64,000 nucleotides of DNA from Clostridia bacterium. Its GTDB lineage: Bacteria; Bacillota_A; Clostridia; TANB77; CAG-508. Made by a program: the position numbers and the translations under genes. The notes under the pieces are model-generated. The model saw only the letters and a list, made by a program, of their open reading frames with translations. It searched no databases and was not told where the DNA came from. Of the stretch, positions 33,207 to 42,309 are shown one piece after another. Where the stretch lies: assembly GCA_017475185.1 (NCBI GenBank), contig JAFVGB010000022.1, positions 1 through 64,000 of the forward strand. Reading direction: 5' to 3'. Each line of letters opens with the position of its first letter. The first letter of the stretch is position 1.

Positions 33207-33884
33207 ATGAAAAATAAAAAAATGGTTGTTGCGTTAGTAATTGGTGCTATTATTATTGGAATTTTAATTTTTGGAATTTTTAAAATAATAAATTATAAAA
33301 ATGTGAAAACTGGAAATAATATAGGTGATAAAACTTTAAAAGAAGTTGAAGAATATATTTTAAATATTAGTTCTTATGATGCAGAGATTGAACTAACTAT
33401 TGAGAGCAACAAAAATATTAATAAATATATTATAAATCAAAAATATAGTGAACCTAATATTGCTAGTCAAGAAGTAATTGAGCCTAAAAATATTGAAGGG
33501 TTAAGGATTAGATATGATGGTAATAATCTTGAAATTTCAAATTCAAAGTTAAATTTAAGTACTATATATGAAAATTATACTTATCTAACAAATAATGTTT
33601 TATGGTTAAGTGATTTTATTCAAAATTATAAAAAAAATATGGGAAAGATTACTGAGCAAAATGGAATTATAATAATGGAAACAGAACGTAACGAAAATAA
33701 GTATTCTATGGTTGAAAAATTGTATATTGATAGAAATGAAAATAAAATTACCAAGTTGATTATCGAAGATGAGAACAAGAATAACAGAATTTACATAACA
33801 TATAATAAGATAGAAATTGGTAGTTTAAATAAGGATAATGTTTTAGCATTTAAATTAGAAGAGGTAACAGAAAGAGAAATATAA
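33207..33884 (+). CDS. Membrane-anchored protein, possibly GerS/LolA-like
   Basis: One N-terminal transmembrane helix (about residues 7-28) is followed by about 195 exported residues with alternating strands: SYDAEIELTIES, KNINKYIINQKYS, EGLRIRYDGNNLEISNS, KYSMVEKLYIDRNENKITKLIIEDEN. This pattern is like the LolA/GerS beta-sheet fold of Firmicute envelope proteins. No lipobox is seen, so it is an uncleaved anchor or signal. The similarity is a fold-level guess. Its ribosome binding site directly joins a dispersed repeat element. Confidence 0.7.
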   Translation: MKNKKMVVALVIGAIIIGILIFGIFKIINYKNVKTGNNIGDKTLKEVEEYILNISSYDAEIELTIESNKNINKYIINQKYSEPNIASQEVIEPKNIEGLRIRYDGNNLEISNSKLNLSTIYENYTYLTNNVLWLSDFIQNYKKNMGKITEQNGIIIMETERNENKYSMVEKLYIDRNENKITKLIIEDENKNNRIYITYNKIEIGSLNKDNVLAFKLEEVTEREI

Positions 33885-34009
33885 TAAATTAAGATACAAA
33901 ATAGAACTGAAAATTGAAACATAAGATGAAAACTACATTTTTATCTAACTAATAATTAAATATATAAATTGATAAAGTTTTATATAAAGAAATAGTAGGA
34001 GTGATTTAA

Positions 34010-34354
34010 ATGATAGTTAAAAGAGGAGATATGTTTTATGCTGATTTAAGTCCTGTTATAGGTTCAGAACAGGGAGGAATAAGGCCTGTTATAATTATAC
34101 AAAATGATATAGGAAATAGACATAGCCCAACAGTTATAGCGGCTGCTATTACATCTCAAACAGGAAAAAACAAATTGCCAACTCATATTGAAATTGGAGC
34201 AGAAAATAATGGATTAAAATCTGATTCTGTTGTATTGACAGAACAGATAAGAACTATAGATAAAAGTAGATTAAAAGAAAAAATAGGTCATATTGATGAT
34301 GCAGTTGTAATGAGTAAAATTAATAGTGCATTGGGAGTTAGTTTCGGTTTATAA
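34010..34354 (+). CDS. mazF: MazF/PemK-type endoribonuclease
   Basis: MazF cleaves single-stranded RNA at short motifs. The 114-aa product has the classic N-terminus VKRGDMFYADLSPVIGSEQGGIRPVIIIQND, with the catalytic Arg/Thr region, followed by TVIAAAITSQTGKNKLPTHIEI and VVLTEQIRTIDKSRLKEKIG. It matches Bacillus EndoA closely. A cognate MazE-like antitoxin is usually encoded directly upstream, but the 125-base gap to the preceding gene has no room for a typical one. GTAGGAGTG precedes ATG. Confidence 0.95.
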   Translation: MIVKRGDMFYADLSPVIGSEQGGIRPVIIIQNDIGNRHSPTVIAAAITSQTGKNKLPTHIEIGAENNGLKSDSVVLTEQIRTIDKSRLKEKIGHIDDAVVMSKINSALGVSFGL

Positions 34355-34356
34355 AT

Positions 34357-34390
34357 AAAAAAGAATCGTAAGATTTTACGATTCTTTTTT
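34357..34390. terminator. Bidirectional terminator between mazF and htrA
   Basis: AAAAAAGAATCGTA pairs with TTACGATTCTTTTTT, with T-runs on both strands. Confidence 0.9.
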
Positions 34391-34394
34391 ATAT

Positions 34395-35639
34395 TTAAGG
34401 TTGTTCTCCTAAAGTTAATGTTATTTCTTTATATTCAGAGTCTCTATACACTTTTAGAGTAATTGTATCTCCAATTTTGTGAGAATTTTTAATTTCATTT
34501 AGTTCATCCATTGTTTTTATTTCTTTTCCATCTATTTCAGTTATTATATCATATGATTCAATTCCAGCTTTTTCAGCAGCTGAGAATTCTTCGACTGATA
34601 TAACATATACACCTTCAACTAATTTATATTGTTTTGCTGTTTGTTCATCAATATTTCTTCCTGAAATACCAATGTAAGGTCTTTTTACTTTTCCGTCTGA
34701 AATTAATTGCTCATAGATGTCTTTTGTTGAATTAATAGGAATAGCAAAACCGATTCCTTCAACACCACTGCCAGAAAGTTTTAAAGTGTTAATACCTATT
34801 ACTTCACCTTTTGAGTTAACTAGTGCACCACCACTATTTCCTGAATTTATTGCAGCGTCAGTTTGAATTACAGTATATGTTTTTCCATCTGATGTGACTG
34901 TTCTATTTGTAGCACTTATAATTCCAGCAGTAACTGTGCTTTCCATTCCCAAAGGACTTCCAATTGCCATAGAAAATTCTCCAACTTTAATTGAATCTGA
35001 GTTTCCAAGAGTTGCAGCAGATAAACCTGTTTTGTCAATTTTTATAACAGCTAAATCTGTTGTTTCGTCAGTACCAATTATCTTTGCATCATATATTGTT
35101 TCATCATTATATAATTTTACTGTTATTTTGCTAGCTTGGCTAACTTGGTAATAAGATGAAGTAGAAGATGTGTTAACAACATGATTATTTGTTAGTATGT
35201 ATCCATCTTCACTTATAATAACACCTGAACCAGTAGCTGTACCTGATGATTGCATTGAATATCCGAAATATGGTGAATTAATGGTATATTCAACATTTAT
35301 ACCTACGATTGAAGGTAAAACTTTATTAGCAGTATAAATTGCAGTGTCAGAGTAGTTTTCTAAAGATATTAAATTAGTGTTAACTACTGAAGATGTTTCT
35401 TCACTTTTTGGATTTTCAGTTGATATTTCAGAAGTTTTATTTGAAGATTCAGTTGAAATATTTAAAGAATCTATTATTTTATTTTTTATATTTGGAATTC
35501 CAATACATACTCCTAAAACGACAGCAGTTCCTAAAATTCCTGATATAAATGGAACTACTATCCCTCTGAAAAATCCTACTTTTGCTCTTTTGTTTGATGT
35601 GCTAGAGTCAACAGTTTTAAAAAATTCGTTATTATCCAT
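34395..35639 (-). CDS. htrA: HtrA/DegP-family serine protease
   Basis: This membrane-anchored protease handles misfolded envelope proteins. It has a short cytoplasmic N-terminus and one transmembrane helix (about 25-47), then a Ser/Thr-rich linker. The trypsin-like domain follows, with its His in ILTNNHVVN, Asp in TTDLAVIKID and Ser in NSGNSGGALVN. A single C-terminal PDZ domain begins near residue 320 (RPYIGISGRNI) and contains GVYVISVEEFSAAEKAGIESYDIITEIDGKEI. The start at 35639 (MDNNEFF) follows AAGGAAGGATG. The length of 414 aa is usual for Firmicute HtrA. Confidence 0.94.
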   Translation of the reverse strand: MDNNEFFKTVDSSTSNKRAKVGFFRGIVVPFISGILGTAVVLGVCIGIPNIKNKIIDSLNISTESSNKTSEISTENPKSEETSSVVNTNLISLENYSDTAIYTANKVLPSIVGINVEYTINSPYFGYSMQSSGTATGSGVIISEDGYILTNNHVVNTSSTSSYYQVSQASKITVKLYNDETIYDAKIIGTDETTDLAVIKIDKTGLSAATLGNSDSIKVGEFSMAIGSPLGMESTVTAGIISATNRTVTSDGKTYTVIQTDAAINSGNSGGALVNSKGEVIGINTLKLSGSGVEGIGFAIPINSTKDIYEQLISDGKVKRPYIGISGRNIDEQTAKQYKLVEGVYVISVEEFSAAEKAGIESYDIITEIDGKEIKTMDELNEIKNSHKIGDTITLKVYRDSEYKEITLTLGEQP

Positions 35640-35797
35640 ATTACATCCTTCCTTCCACATTATAATTATATAATAACCTAACTTATAAGTATAATACAAT
35701 ATTTTTGTGAATTTTTTGTGAAAAATTTGTTAATATTTTTAAAAATTTGCAATATAAAAAAATATATAATATAATTCAGGTAATGGAGGAGAGTATT

Positions 35798-36412
35798 ATG
35801 AAACATGAAGAAGCAAAAAGTTCGATAAAGTTAATTATAGCTATTGCAGCTATAATAATTGTTGTAATTATAGGTGTAAATTATGCTATGAATTTTTTTA
35901 AGAAAGAAAATGCAAAAAACTTACAAGCAGATTTATTGTTAATTAAAGCAAAAGTAGAAATAATTAAAGGAAATTATAGTGTTAATAAGGAGGAAAATCC
36001 GTTAAGAGGAATTCAATTAACTCAATTACCAGAGGATATCAATATTTCTGAATTTAAAGAAAAAAATGTTATTTCTCAAGAAGAATATGAAAAATATTAT
36101 TTATTAGATTCTACAAGTTTGGAACAGATGGAATTACAAGAATTAGTAAATAAATATTCTGGTTATTTTCTTGTAAATTATGAAAACTTTGAAGTAATTT
36201 ATACAGAAGGATATGAGAATGAAAATGGATTATGGTGTTATAAAATTTCTGATTTAACTAAAGCACCAGAACAACCAAAACCAATAAGCATTCCTAACAA
36301 TAATTTAGTGGATAATAATGAAAATGAAGGAGAAAATTCTCAAACTCAACTTGAAGAAAATACAGAAACAGTTGAGGAAAATAATGAGGAATCAGAACAA
36401 AACAATAATTAA
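35798..36412 (+). CDS. Membrane-anchored hypothetical protein with acidic Asn/Glu tail
   Basis: The N-terminus (MKHEEAKSSIKLIIAIAAIIIVVIIGVNYAMNFF) is one hydrophobic helix resembling a class II signal anchor or pseudopilin stem. The exported part has a helical segment (LQADLLLIKAKVEIIKGNYSVN) and a mixed domain to about residue 150 with WCYKISDL. The last 50 residues are Asn/Glu/Gln-rich low complexity. Such a stem plus small globular domain is pilin-like, but no G-x4-E prepilin site is evident, so the family stays open. GGAGGA precedes ATG 35798. rnhB follows. Confidence 0.75.
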   Translation: MKHEEAKSSIKLIIAIAAIIIVVIIGVNYAMNFFKKENAKNLQADLLLIKAKVEIIKGNYSVNKEENPLRGIQLTQLPEDINISEFKEKNVISQEEYEKYYLLDSTSLEQMELQELVNKYSGYFLVNYENFEVIYTEGYENENGLWCYKISDLTKAPEQPKPISIPNNNLVDNNENEGENSQTQLEENTETVEENNEESEQNNN

Positions 36413-36438
36413 TAATCAAAAGAAGGAAGTTATAAAAT

Positions 36439-36531
36439 ATGAAAGAAAAAGAATTACTAAGATTACAAGAGTTAAAAAAAATGGAACAAGAAATATATGC
36501 TCGGAGGAGTCAATTATATATGTGGAATTGA
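36439..36531 (+). pseudogene. Frame-disrupted N-terminal extension of rnhB
   Basis: A good ribosome binding site (AAGGAAG) leads to ATG 36439 and MKEKELLRLQELKKMEQEIYA. This is the kind of helical N-terminal extension found before the RNase H domain in B. subtilis-type RNase HII. After residue 21 the frame runs into RRSQLYMWN and a TGA stop. Dropping one base near 36500-36502 would join it to GGVNYICGIDEAG of rnhB. It could be a true frameshift, a sequencing error, or a programmed +1 shift at a rare CGG codon. Confidence 0.55.
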
Positions 36532-37066
36532 TGAGGCAGGAAGAGGTCCATTAGCTGGACCTGTTGTAGTTGCTAGTGTAATTATGCCGAAAGATTCTAT
36601 GATTGAAGGTGTAAATGATTCAAAAAAGGTTTCCGAAAAAAAGAGAGAAAAGTTATATGATGAAATAATTGAAAACGCAATAAGTTATAGTGTAGGAATT
36701 GTTGATCAAAAAGAAATTGATAGAGTAAATATTTTAAATGCAACAAAAGCAGGATTAACTCAATCAATTAAAGGTCTTGAAGTTAAACCAGACATTATTT
36801 TAGTAGATGCATTAAATGGCATAGATACATGTGGAATTCCATATAATTCTATTATTAAAGGAGATGCAAAGTGTTATTCTATTGCTGCAGCTTCTATTAT
36901 TGCAAAAGTAACGAGGGACAGAATTATGAGACAGTGGCACGAAATATATCCTGAATATAATTTTATTCAACATAAAGGATATGGTACAGCTGCCCATATT
37001 GCAGCAATCAAAGAATATGGATTATGTCCGTTACATAGACGTAGTTTTGTTAAGAATATTGTATAA
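36497..37066 (+). CDS. rnhB: Ribonuclease HII
   Basis: RNase HII removes RNA from RNA-DNA hybrids and single ribonucleotides from DNA. The catalytic acids are in ICGIDEAGRGPLAGPVVVA (D and E, about 8-26), VDALNGI (about 100) and the D of AKVTRDRIMRQW (about 140). NDSKKVSEKKREKLY and HKGYGTAAH are conserved. The in-frame ATG 36497 lacks a good ribosome binding site. The natural start is probably ATG 36439 in the other frame, see the separate entry. The catalytic domain itself is complete. Confidence 0.93.
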   Translation: MLGGVNYICGIDEAGRGPLAGPVVVASVIMPKDSMIEGVNDSKKVSEKKREKLYDEIIENAISYSVGIVDQKEIDRVNILNATKAGLTQSIKGLEVKPDIILVDALNGIDTCGIPYNSIIKGDAKCYSIAAASIIAKVTRDRIMRQWHEIYPEYNFIQHKGYGTAAHIAAIKEYGLCPLHRRSFVKNIV

Positions 37067-37142
37067 AAATATATTTAAGATGATTTTAGATATACATTCT
37101 AACAATCATCTTTATTAATAGAAAATATTGTAGGAGGAAGTA

Positions 37143-38447
37143 ATGAATATATTAGATATTATTGCAAAAAAAAGAGATAAAAAAGAATTATTAAAGGAAG
37201 AAATTGATTATTTTATTGAGGGATATACTAACGGAAAAGTAACAGATTATCAAGCAGCTGCATTAATTATGGCAATTTATTTAAATGGAATGACAAATGC
37301 AGAAATTACAAATTTAACATTAGCAATGGCTTTTTCAGGGGAAGTATTAGATTTATCTAAATTAGGAGAAAATGTTGTAGATAAACATAGTACTGGTGGA
37401 ATAGGAGATAAAATAACATTAATTTTGATGCCGGTTATAGCTGCATTGGGTGTGCCTGTTGCTAAAATGTCAGGACGTGGTTTAGGATTTACAGGAGGAA
37501 CAGTAGATAAGTTAGAATCAATTCCTGGATATAATACACAAATAACAGTAGATGAATTTATTGAAAATGTTGAAAAAATAGGAATAAGTTTAATGGGGCA
37601 AACCTTAAATTTAGCTCCGGCAGATAAGAAAATATATGCCTTAAGAGATGCAATAAATTGTGTTGAAAATATACCATTAATAGCATCAAGTATCATGAGT
37701 AAAAAGATTGCATCTGGTGCAAATAAAATCGTGTTAGAGGTAACTGTTGGAAATGGTGCTTTTATGAAAAATATTGATGATGCAAGAAAATTATCAGAAA
37801 CTATGATTAATATTGGAAAGCTTGCAAATAAAGAAACAGTATGTATTTTAACAAATATGGATGAACCATTAGGATATTCAATTGGAAATACTTTAGAGGT
37901 AATTGAGGCAGCAGAAGCACTTCAAGGAGATATAGAAGAAGATGTAAAACAAGTTGTATTAGAATTAGGAAGTTATATGATAAAACTAGCAGGTAAAGGT
38001 GATAATATTGAAGAAAATAAAAAGAAAATGATTGAATGTATAGATAGTGGTGCTGCATATATGAAATTTTTGGAATTAGTTGAAAATCAAGGCGGAGATG
38101 TTTCATATATAAATGATGTCTCTAAATTTGAAAATGCCAAATATATATATCCTGTTTTATCTGATAAAAATGGTTATGTAAAAAGCATTAAAGCAGAAAA
38201 ATTAGGAAAATTATCTTGTGAATTAGGTGCTGGAAGAGTAAAGAAAGAAGATGTAATAGAAAACAACGTAGGATTAATAATTAACAAAAAAATAGGGGAT
38301 AAGGTTGAAAAAGAAGAAATATTAGGTATAATTCATGCAAATGATGAAAACAAATTAAAAAATGTTATAGAAGAGTTTAAACAATGTTTTGAAATATGTG
38401 ATGAATTTGTGGAAAAACCTAAAGTTATTTTGGAAATTATGGAGTAA
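37143..38447 (+). CDS. pdp: Pyrimidine-nucleoside phosphorylase
   Basis: The enzyme splits uridine, thymidine or deoxyuridine with phosphate to base and (deoxy)ribose-1-phosphate. Family motifs are in order: IIAKKRDKKELLKEEIDYFIEGYTNG, VDKHSTGGIGDKITL (phosphate site), MSGRGLGFTGGTVDKLESIPG (PS00647-type signature), and DAINCVENIPLIASSIMSKKIASGANKIVLEV. At 434 aa with a C-terminal hammerhead domain it fits Pdp or DeoA; the Firmicute Pdp type is more likely. GGAGGAAG precedes ATG. Confidence 0.95.
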   Translation: MNILDIIAKKRDKKELLKEEIDYFIEGYTNGKVTDYQAAALIMAIYLNGMTNAEITNLTLAMAFSGEVLDLSKLGENVVDKHSTGGIGDKITLILMPVIAALGVPVAKMSGRGLGFTGGTVDKLESIPGYNTQITVDEFIENVEKIGISLMGQTLNLAPADKKIYALRDAINCVENIPLIASSIMSKKIASGANKIVLEVTVGNGAFMKNIDDARKLSETMINIGKLANKETVCILTNMDEPLGYSIGNTLEVIEAAEALQGDIEEDVKQVVLELGSYMIKLAGKGDNIEENKKKMIECIDSGAAYMKFLELVENQGGDVSYINDVSKFENAKYIYPVLSDKNGYVKSIKAEKLGKLSCELGAGRVKKEDVIENNVGLIINKKIGDKVEKEEILGIIHANDENKLKNVIEEFKQCFEICDEFVEKPKVILEIME

Positions 38448-38448
38448 A

Positions 38449-38489
38449 AAAAGAGAACGGTGTCAATATATGAACCGTTCTTTTTTTTA
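38449..38489. terminator. Bidirectional terminator between pdp and the PBP gene
   Basis: AGAGAACGGT pairs with ACCGTTCTTTT across a 12-base loop, with A- and T-runs outside. Confidence 0.85.
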
Positions 38490-40766
38490 ATGTGATCCTG
38501 AATCTAATTCATCTTTTAATGTAATTGTAATTACACTTCCTTCTTCAACTTGAGTACCAGCTATTGGATCTTGACTAACGACTTTACCAGAACCAACTAT
38601 TTTTACATTTAAATTATTATTTAACAATATGTTTTTAGCTTTAACAGCTGTAAGTCCTTTAACATTTGGAACTTCAACTGAAATTCTGTCAGTATTTGAG
38701 CTAGAATATAACTTGACAACAGCTCCTTTTAATAGTGCAGTACCAGATTTTGGAACTTGTTCTGAAACAACAGAATCAGAAGGGCTTGATGTATCACATT
38801 TAAATCCTGCATCTTCAAGGATTTTTTTAGCTTGGCTTATTGTTTTGTTTTGTACATTAGGTAAAGATGATGTTTGTAAACTATTATAAGAATCTGTTGG
38901 TGTTGTTGTTATTTTTGTATCATTTGATGGGATTTCTAAATATGGTAAAACTTCAGATAATACTTGAGCAACAACTGGTGCAGCAATTTGACCTCCATAG
39001 TTATTACTTTCATCTGGGTCATAAAGTGTTAATAATACAGAAACTTTTGTGTTTTCTACTGGTGCAATTGCAAGGAAAGAAGCAACATAACCTTCTTCTT
39101 CTTTTCCTGGAGATGGTTCAGAGGTACCTGTTTTTCCTCCGATATTATACCCAGCAACTTGTCCATATCTACCTCCACCTTCTACAACAACTGATTCCAT
39201 CATACTTCTAACTTGTTCTGCAGTTTCAGCTGAAACAACTTGCCTAATTGATTTTGGAGCAACAGTTGTAATAGTTCCTGTATCTGTATTTTCAATTTCT
39301 TTTACAATTCGTGGTTGCATTAAAACACCATCATTTGCAATAGCAGATACAGATGTAATCATTTGTAAAGGAGTAATTGTGAATCTTTGACCAAATGAAA
39401 TTGTTGCAAGTTCAACAGGTCCAACATTATCTATATTGTGGAAAGTTCCAACAGCTTCTCCAGCAGTTGCAATTCCAGTTTTTGAAAATAGTCCAAATGC
39501 ATCAAAATACTTATATAAAGTTTCTTTTCCTATTTTAGAACCTAGTTGCATAAATGCAGGGTTACATGAATGTTCAAGAGCTTCTCTTAAAGATTGATAT
39601 CCATGACCTGATGTTTTTGCACAGTTGATTTTTGTTCCGTATATATCTTGGAAACCTCTACATGAGAAAACACCTGGTGTATCTGTTTCAACAAGATTTT
39701 CTTCTAATGCGATAGCAGATACTAATACCTTAAATACTGAACCTGGTTCGTAAGTATTCGAAACAGCTGGATTTCTCCACATGCTTTGTAATGCAGAACT
39801 TTTTGAAGTGGCTGAAAGAGAATTCCATTTTGCTGATAAACTTTCATTAGGAGTGAATGGAGAATTTAAATTATAGTCAGGATAAGATGCCATAGCTAAG
39901 ATATCTCCAGTACTAGGTTCCATAACAATAATGTTTCCACCACGTCCACAGTTATTTTCTGCAACAGCTTGTTTTAAATATTTTTCAGCGATAGATTGAA
40001 TATTATAGTCAATTGTTAAAGTAATATTACTTCCGTTTTGCGCTGGAATATAATTTTCGTCATCATTTGAAATTATATCTTGTGCTGCATCTTGGGCAGT
40101 TGTAATTTTGCCAGGAGTTCCTGTAAGTACAGAATTCCAATAATATTCAAGTCCTGCAAGCCCCTGATTATCATCCCCACAAAAACCTATTAAATTAGAG
40201 GCAAGATTGCTGTAATAGTAATATCTTTTTGTGTCTGTATCTATATTAATACCAGAATAAATTTTGTTTGTTTCCATCCAATCTTTTAATTTGTTTATTT
40301 TATCTTCTTCAACTTTTTTTACAATGGTTTGAACAGCACTATTACTTGTTACTTTGCTATATACTTCATCATAATCTAATTCAAAAATTTCAGAAAATGC
40401 TTTAGCAATTTTTTCTTGAAGTTCAGCAGTTTTTTCTTGAGAATCTTCAACAATAAATTTTTGAGGATTTATTGTAACAGTATCAACATTTGCACTAATA
40501 GCTAAAGGTTTTCCTTTTGAATCATATATAGATCCTCTATTTGGACTTATAATTCTGCTTGTTGTTTGTTGCTTTGTTGCTGCTTCTTTTAAAGTCGAAC
40601 CTTGAACAAATTGTAACCAACCAATTCTAAATATCAAGCTTGACATTAAAAATGTTAATAATGCAGTTAAAGCAAATACTCTTTTATGCTTATTATATTT
40701 TCCAAAAGGGTCTTTATCTCTTAAATTTGATTTTTTTATATTCTTTTTTCTGTTGTTTGAACTCAT
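38487..40766 (-). CDS. Class B penicillin-binding protein with PASTA domains (FtsI/SpoVD type)
   Basis: This transpeptidase cross-links peptidoglycan at the septum or in spores. It has a cytoplasmic N-terminus, one transmembrane helix (about 29-49), a PBP dimer domain (about 65-250) and a transpeptidase domain. The active-site motifs are GSVFKVL (SxxK, near 340), SCNP (SxN, near 399) and GGKTGTSEP (KTG, near 545). Two PASTA domains close the protein (about 630-695 and 697-752: LPNVQNKTISQAKKIL and VPNVKGLTAVKAKNIL). The length is 759 aa. SEDS partners of this class include RodA/FtsW (30992 in this window). Whether it is FtsI-like or SpoVD-like cannot be decided. Confidence 0.94.
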   Translation of the reverse strand: MSSNNRKKNIKKSNLRDKDPFGKYNKHKRVFALTALLTFLMSSLIFRIGWLQFVQGSTLKEAATKQQTTSRIISPNRGSIYDSKGKPLAISANVDTVTINPQKFIVEDSQEKTAELQEKIAKAFSEIFELDYDEVYSKVTSNSAVQTIVKKVEEDKINKLKDWMETNKIYSGINIDTDTKRYYYYSNLASNLIGFCGDDNQGLAGLEYYWNSVLTGTPGKITTAQDAAQDIISNDDENYIPAQNGSNITLTIDYNIQSIAEKYLKQAVAENNCGRGGNIIVMEPSTGDILAMASYPDYNLNSPFTPNESLSAKWNSLSATSKSSALQSMWRNPAVSNTYEPGSVFKVLVSAIALEENLVETDTPGVFSCRGFQDIYGTKINCAKTSGHGYQSLREALEHSCNPAFMQLGSKIGKETLYKYFDAFGLFSKTGIATAGEAVGTFHNIDNVGPVELATISFGQRFTITPLQMITSVSAIANDGVLMQPRIVKEIENTDTGTITTVAPKSIRQVVSAETAEQVRSMMESVVVEGGGRYGQVAGYNIGGKTGTSEPSPGKEEEGYVASFLAIAPVENTKVSVLLTLYDPDESNNYGGQIAAPVVAQVLSEVLPYLEIPSNDTKITTTPTDSYNSLQTSSLPNVQNKTISQAKKILEDAGFKCDTSSPSDSVVSEQVPKSGTALLKGAVVKLYSSSNTDRISVEVPNVKGLTAVKAKNILLNNNLNVKIVGSGKVVSQDPIAGTQVEEGSVITITLKDELDSGSH

Positions 40767-40856
40767 ATTTCACCATCTTTTCATTAGAGTTTTTATATTA
40801 AAAATATTTTATAGTAAGTAGTGCTAAAAGTCAAGCAAAAATGAAATCTACCCAGT

Positions 40857-42164
40857 TCAATTTAATGTTTTTTTCAAACTGAAAAAACTAAAACTGAAAT
40901 TAAGAATTTCACTAAAATAAATTATAAATATATAACCTGAAATGCCCCAATATGGAATTAGAATAAATATTAGACAAATACTAGAAATTAAGTCTAAAAT
41001 ATTAATCTTTAAAACTGTAACTTGTTTATCAAGACCTTTTAAAATAGCATCAACTACGTTGTCTATATACATTATAGGAATTAAAGGGGATAGGAATTTT
41101 ATATATATAACTACATTTGAAGATTTATATATAAGCTGACTAATAGGTTCAGAAAATATAAATAAAAAGATTGATATTGAAATTGAAAATATTAAAGTAT
41201 ATTTTAATGTTTTTCTTGCTATTTTTTTCATTCTGGAGTTTTCTGATCTAGCACTAAATTCTGCGAATTCTGGAATTAATAGATTGCTAAAAGCTAAAAC
41301 AATGGTATTTGGAAACAATATTAAAGGCATTGCCATTCCAGAAATTAGACCATAATTGGCAAGAGCTTGTTCACAAGTGTTTCCATTTTTTTCGAATCCA
41401 ATTGGAATTAAAATCTGTTTTAGGGTAGATAGGCCTGAACGAATAAATGATGTTAATCCAACTGGAATTGCAATTTTTAAAATTTTTTTTTCAAAAAATA
41501 ATTTGATTTTATCATATACAATATATTTTTTTATATCTAATTTATATAGTATGTATAGATATATAAATGATAATATTTCAGAGATTATATTTCCAAGAAT
41601 TAGTGAAATACAAATATATTCTAATCCACATGGCATAAAATAATTTAATAGCAGAAAGATAAGCATAACTTTTAACAATTGTTCAAATATTTGATCAGAA
41701 GCTGGTTTTATGGTGTTACGTACAGCAGAAAAATATCCATTTATACAGGAAGACATGGATATAAATGGAAGAGAAATCGATATTATATAAAATGGCAAAG
41801 TTGATATTTTACTATGTAACCATATTTTACAAATATATGGAGCAAATATTATTAGCAGTAAAGTACCAAAGGAACTGAATAATAAACTAAAAGTTAAACA
41901 TTTAGTAACTACCTTTTTTATATTTCCAGTATTTCCAAGTGCAATCTCTTCAGCTACAATTTTTGTTGTTGCTAAGTTAATTCCGGATAAAGCAATTGTT
42001 ATTGCAAATCCATAAATGGACATTATTAAACCATATAATCCAAGTGCTTCAGCACCAATTTTTTGCGAAATATAAGAATTAAAAAACAATCCAACACATC
42101 TCAAAATAAGTGAGGTTATTGTTATTACCAATCCATTTATTATAAATTTTTTTAAAAGATTCAA
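40857..42164 (-). CDS. MOP-superfamily flippase (SpoVB-like)
   Basis: The 435-aa protein has about 12 membrane helices with the SpoVB/PST pattern: GLVITITSLILRCVGLFFNSYISQKIGAEALGLYGLIMSIYGFAITIALSGINLATTKIVAEE at the N-terminus and SSCINGYFSAVRNTIKPASDQIFEQLLKV in the middle. It is shorter than the flippase at 21761-23425 and only distantly similar. It lies upstream of the PBP gene on the same strand, 90 bases away, so a shared role in envelope synthesis is likely. Confidence 0.87.
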   Translation of the reverse strand: MNLLKKFIINGLVITITSLILRCVGLFFNSYISQKIGAEALGLYGLIMSIYGFAITIALSGINLATTKIVAEEIALGNTGNIKKVVTKCLTFSLLFSSFGTLLLIIFAPYICKIWLHSKISTLPFYIISISLPFISMSSCINGYFSAVRNTIKPASDQIFEQLLKVMLIFLLLNYFMPCGLEYICISLILGNIISEILSFIYLYILYKLDIKKYIVYDKIKLFFEKKILKIAIPVGLTSFIRSGLSTLKQILIPIGFEKNGNTCEQALANYGLISGMAMPLILFPNTIVLAFSNLLIPEFAEFSARSENSRMKKIARKTLKYTLIFSISISIFLFIFSEPISQLIYKSSNVVIYIKFLSPLIPIMYIDNVVDAILKGLDKQVTVLKINILDLISSICLIFILIPYWGISGYIFIIYFSEILNFSFSFFSLKKTLN

Positions 42165-42309
42165 TTTAAAAATCTCCTTTATGATTTTTTAAAATATATT
42201 GGTAAAAAGTTCGAAATATACATATTATATCGGTTTTATTATTATTTATAGTTTTAAATTTTATAGATTTGTGATATAATTTGAAAAAAATTTAGATTGG
42301 AGAAATAAT

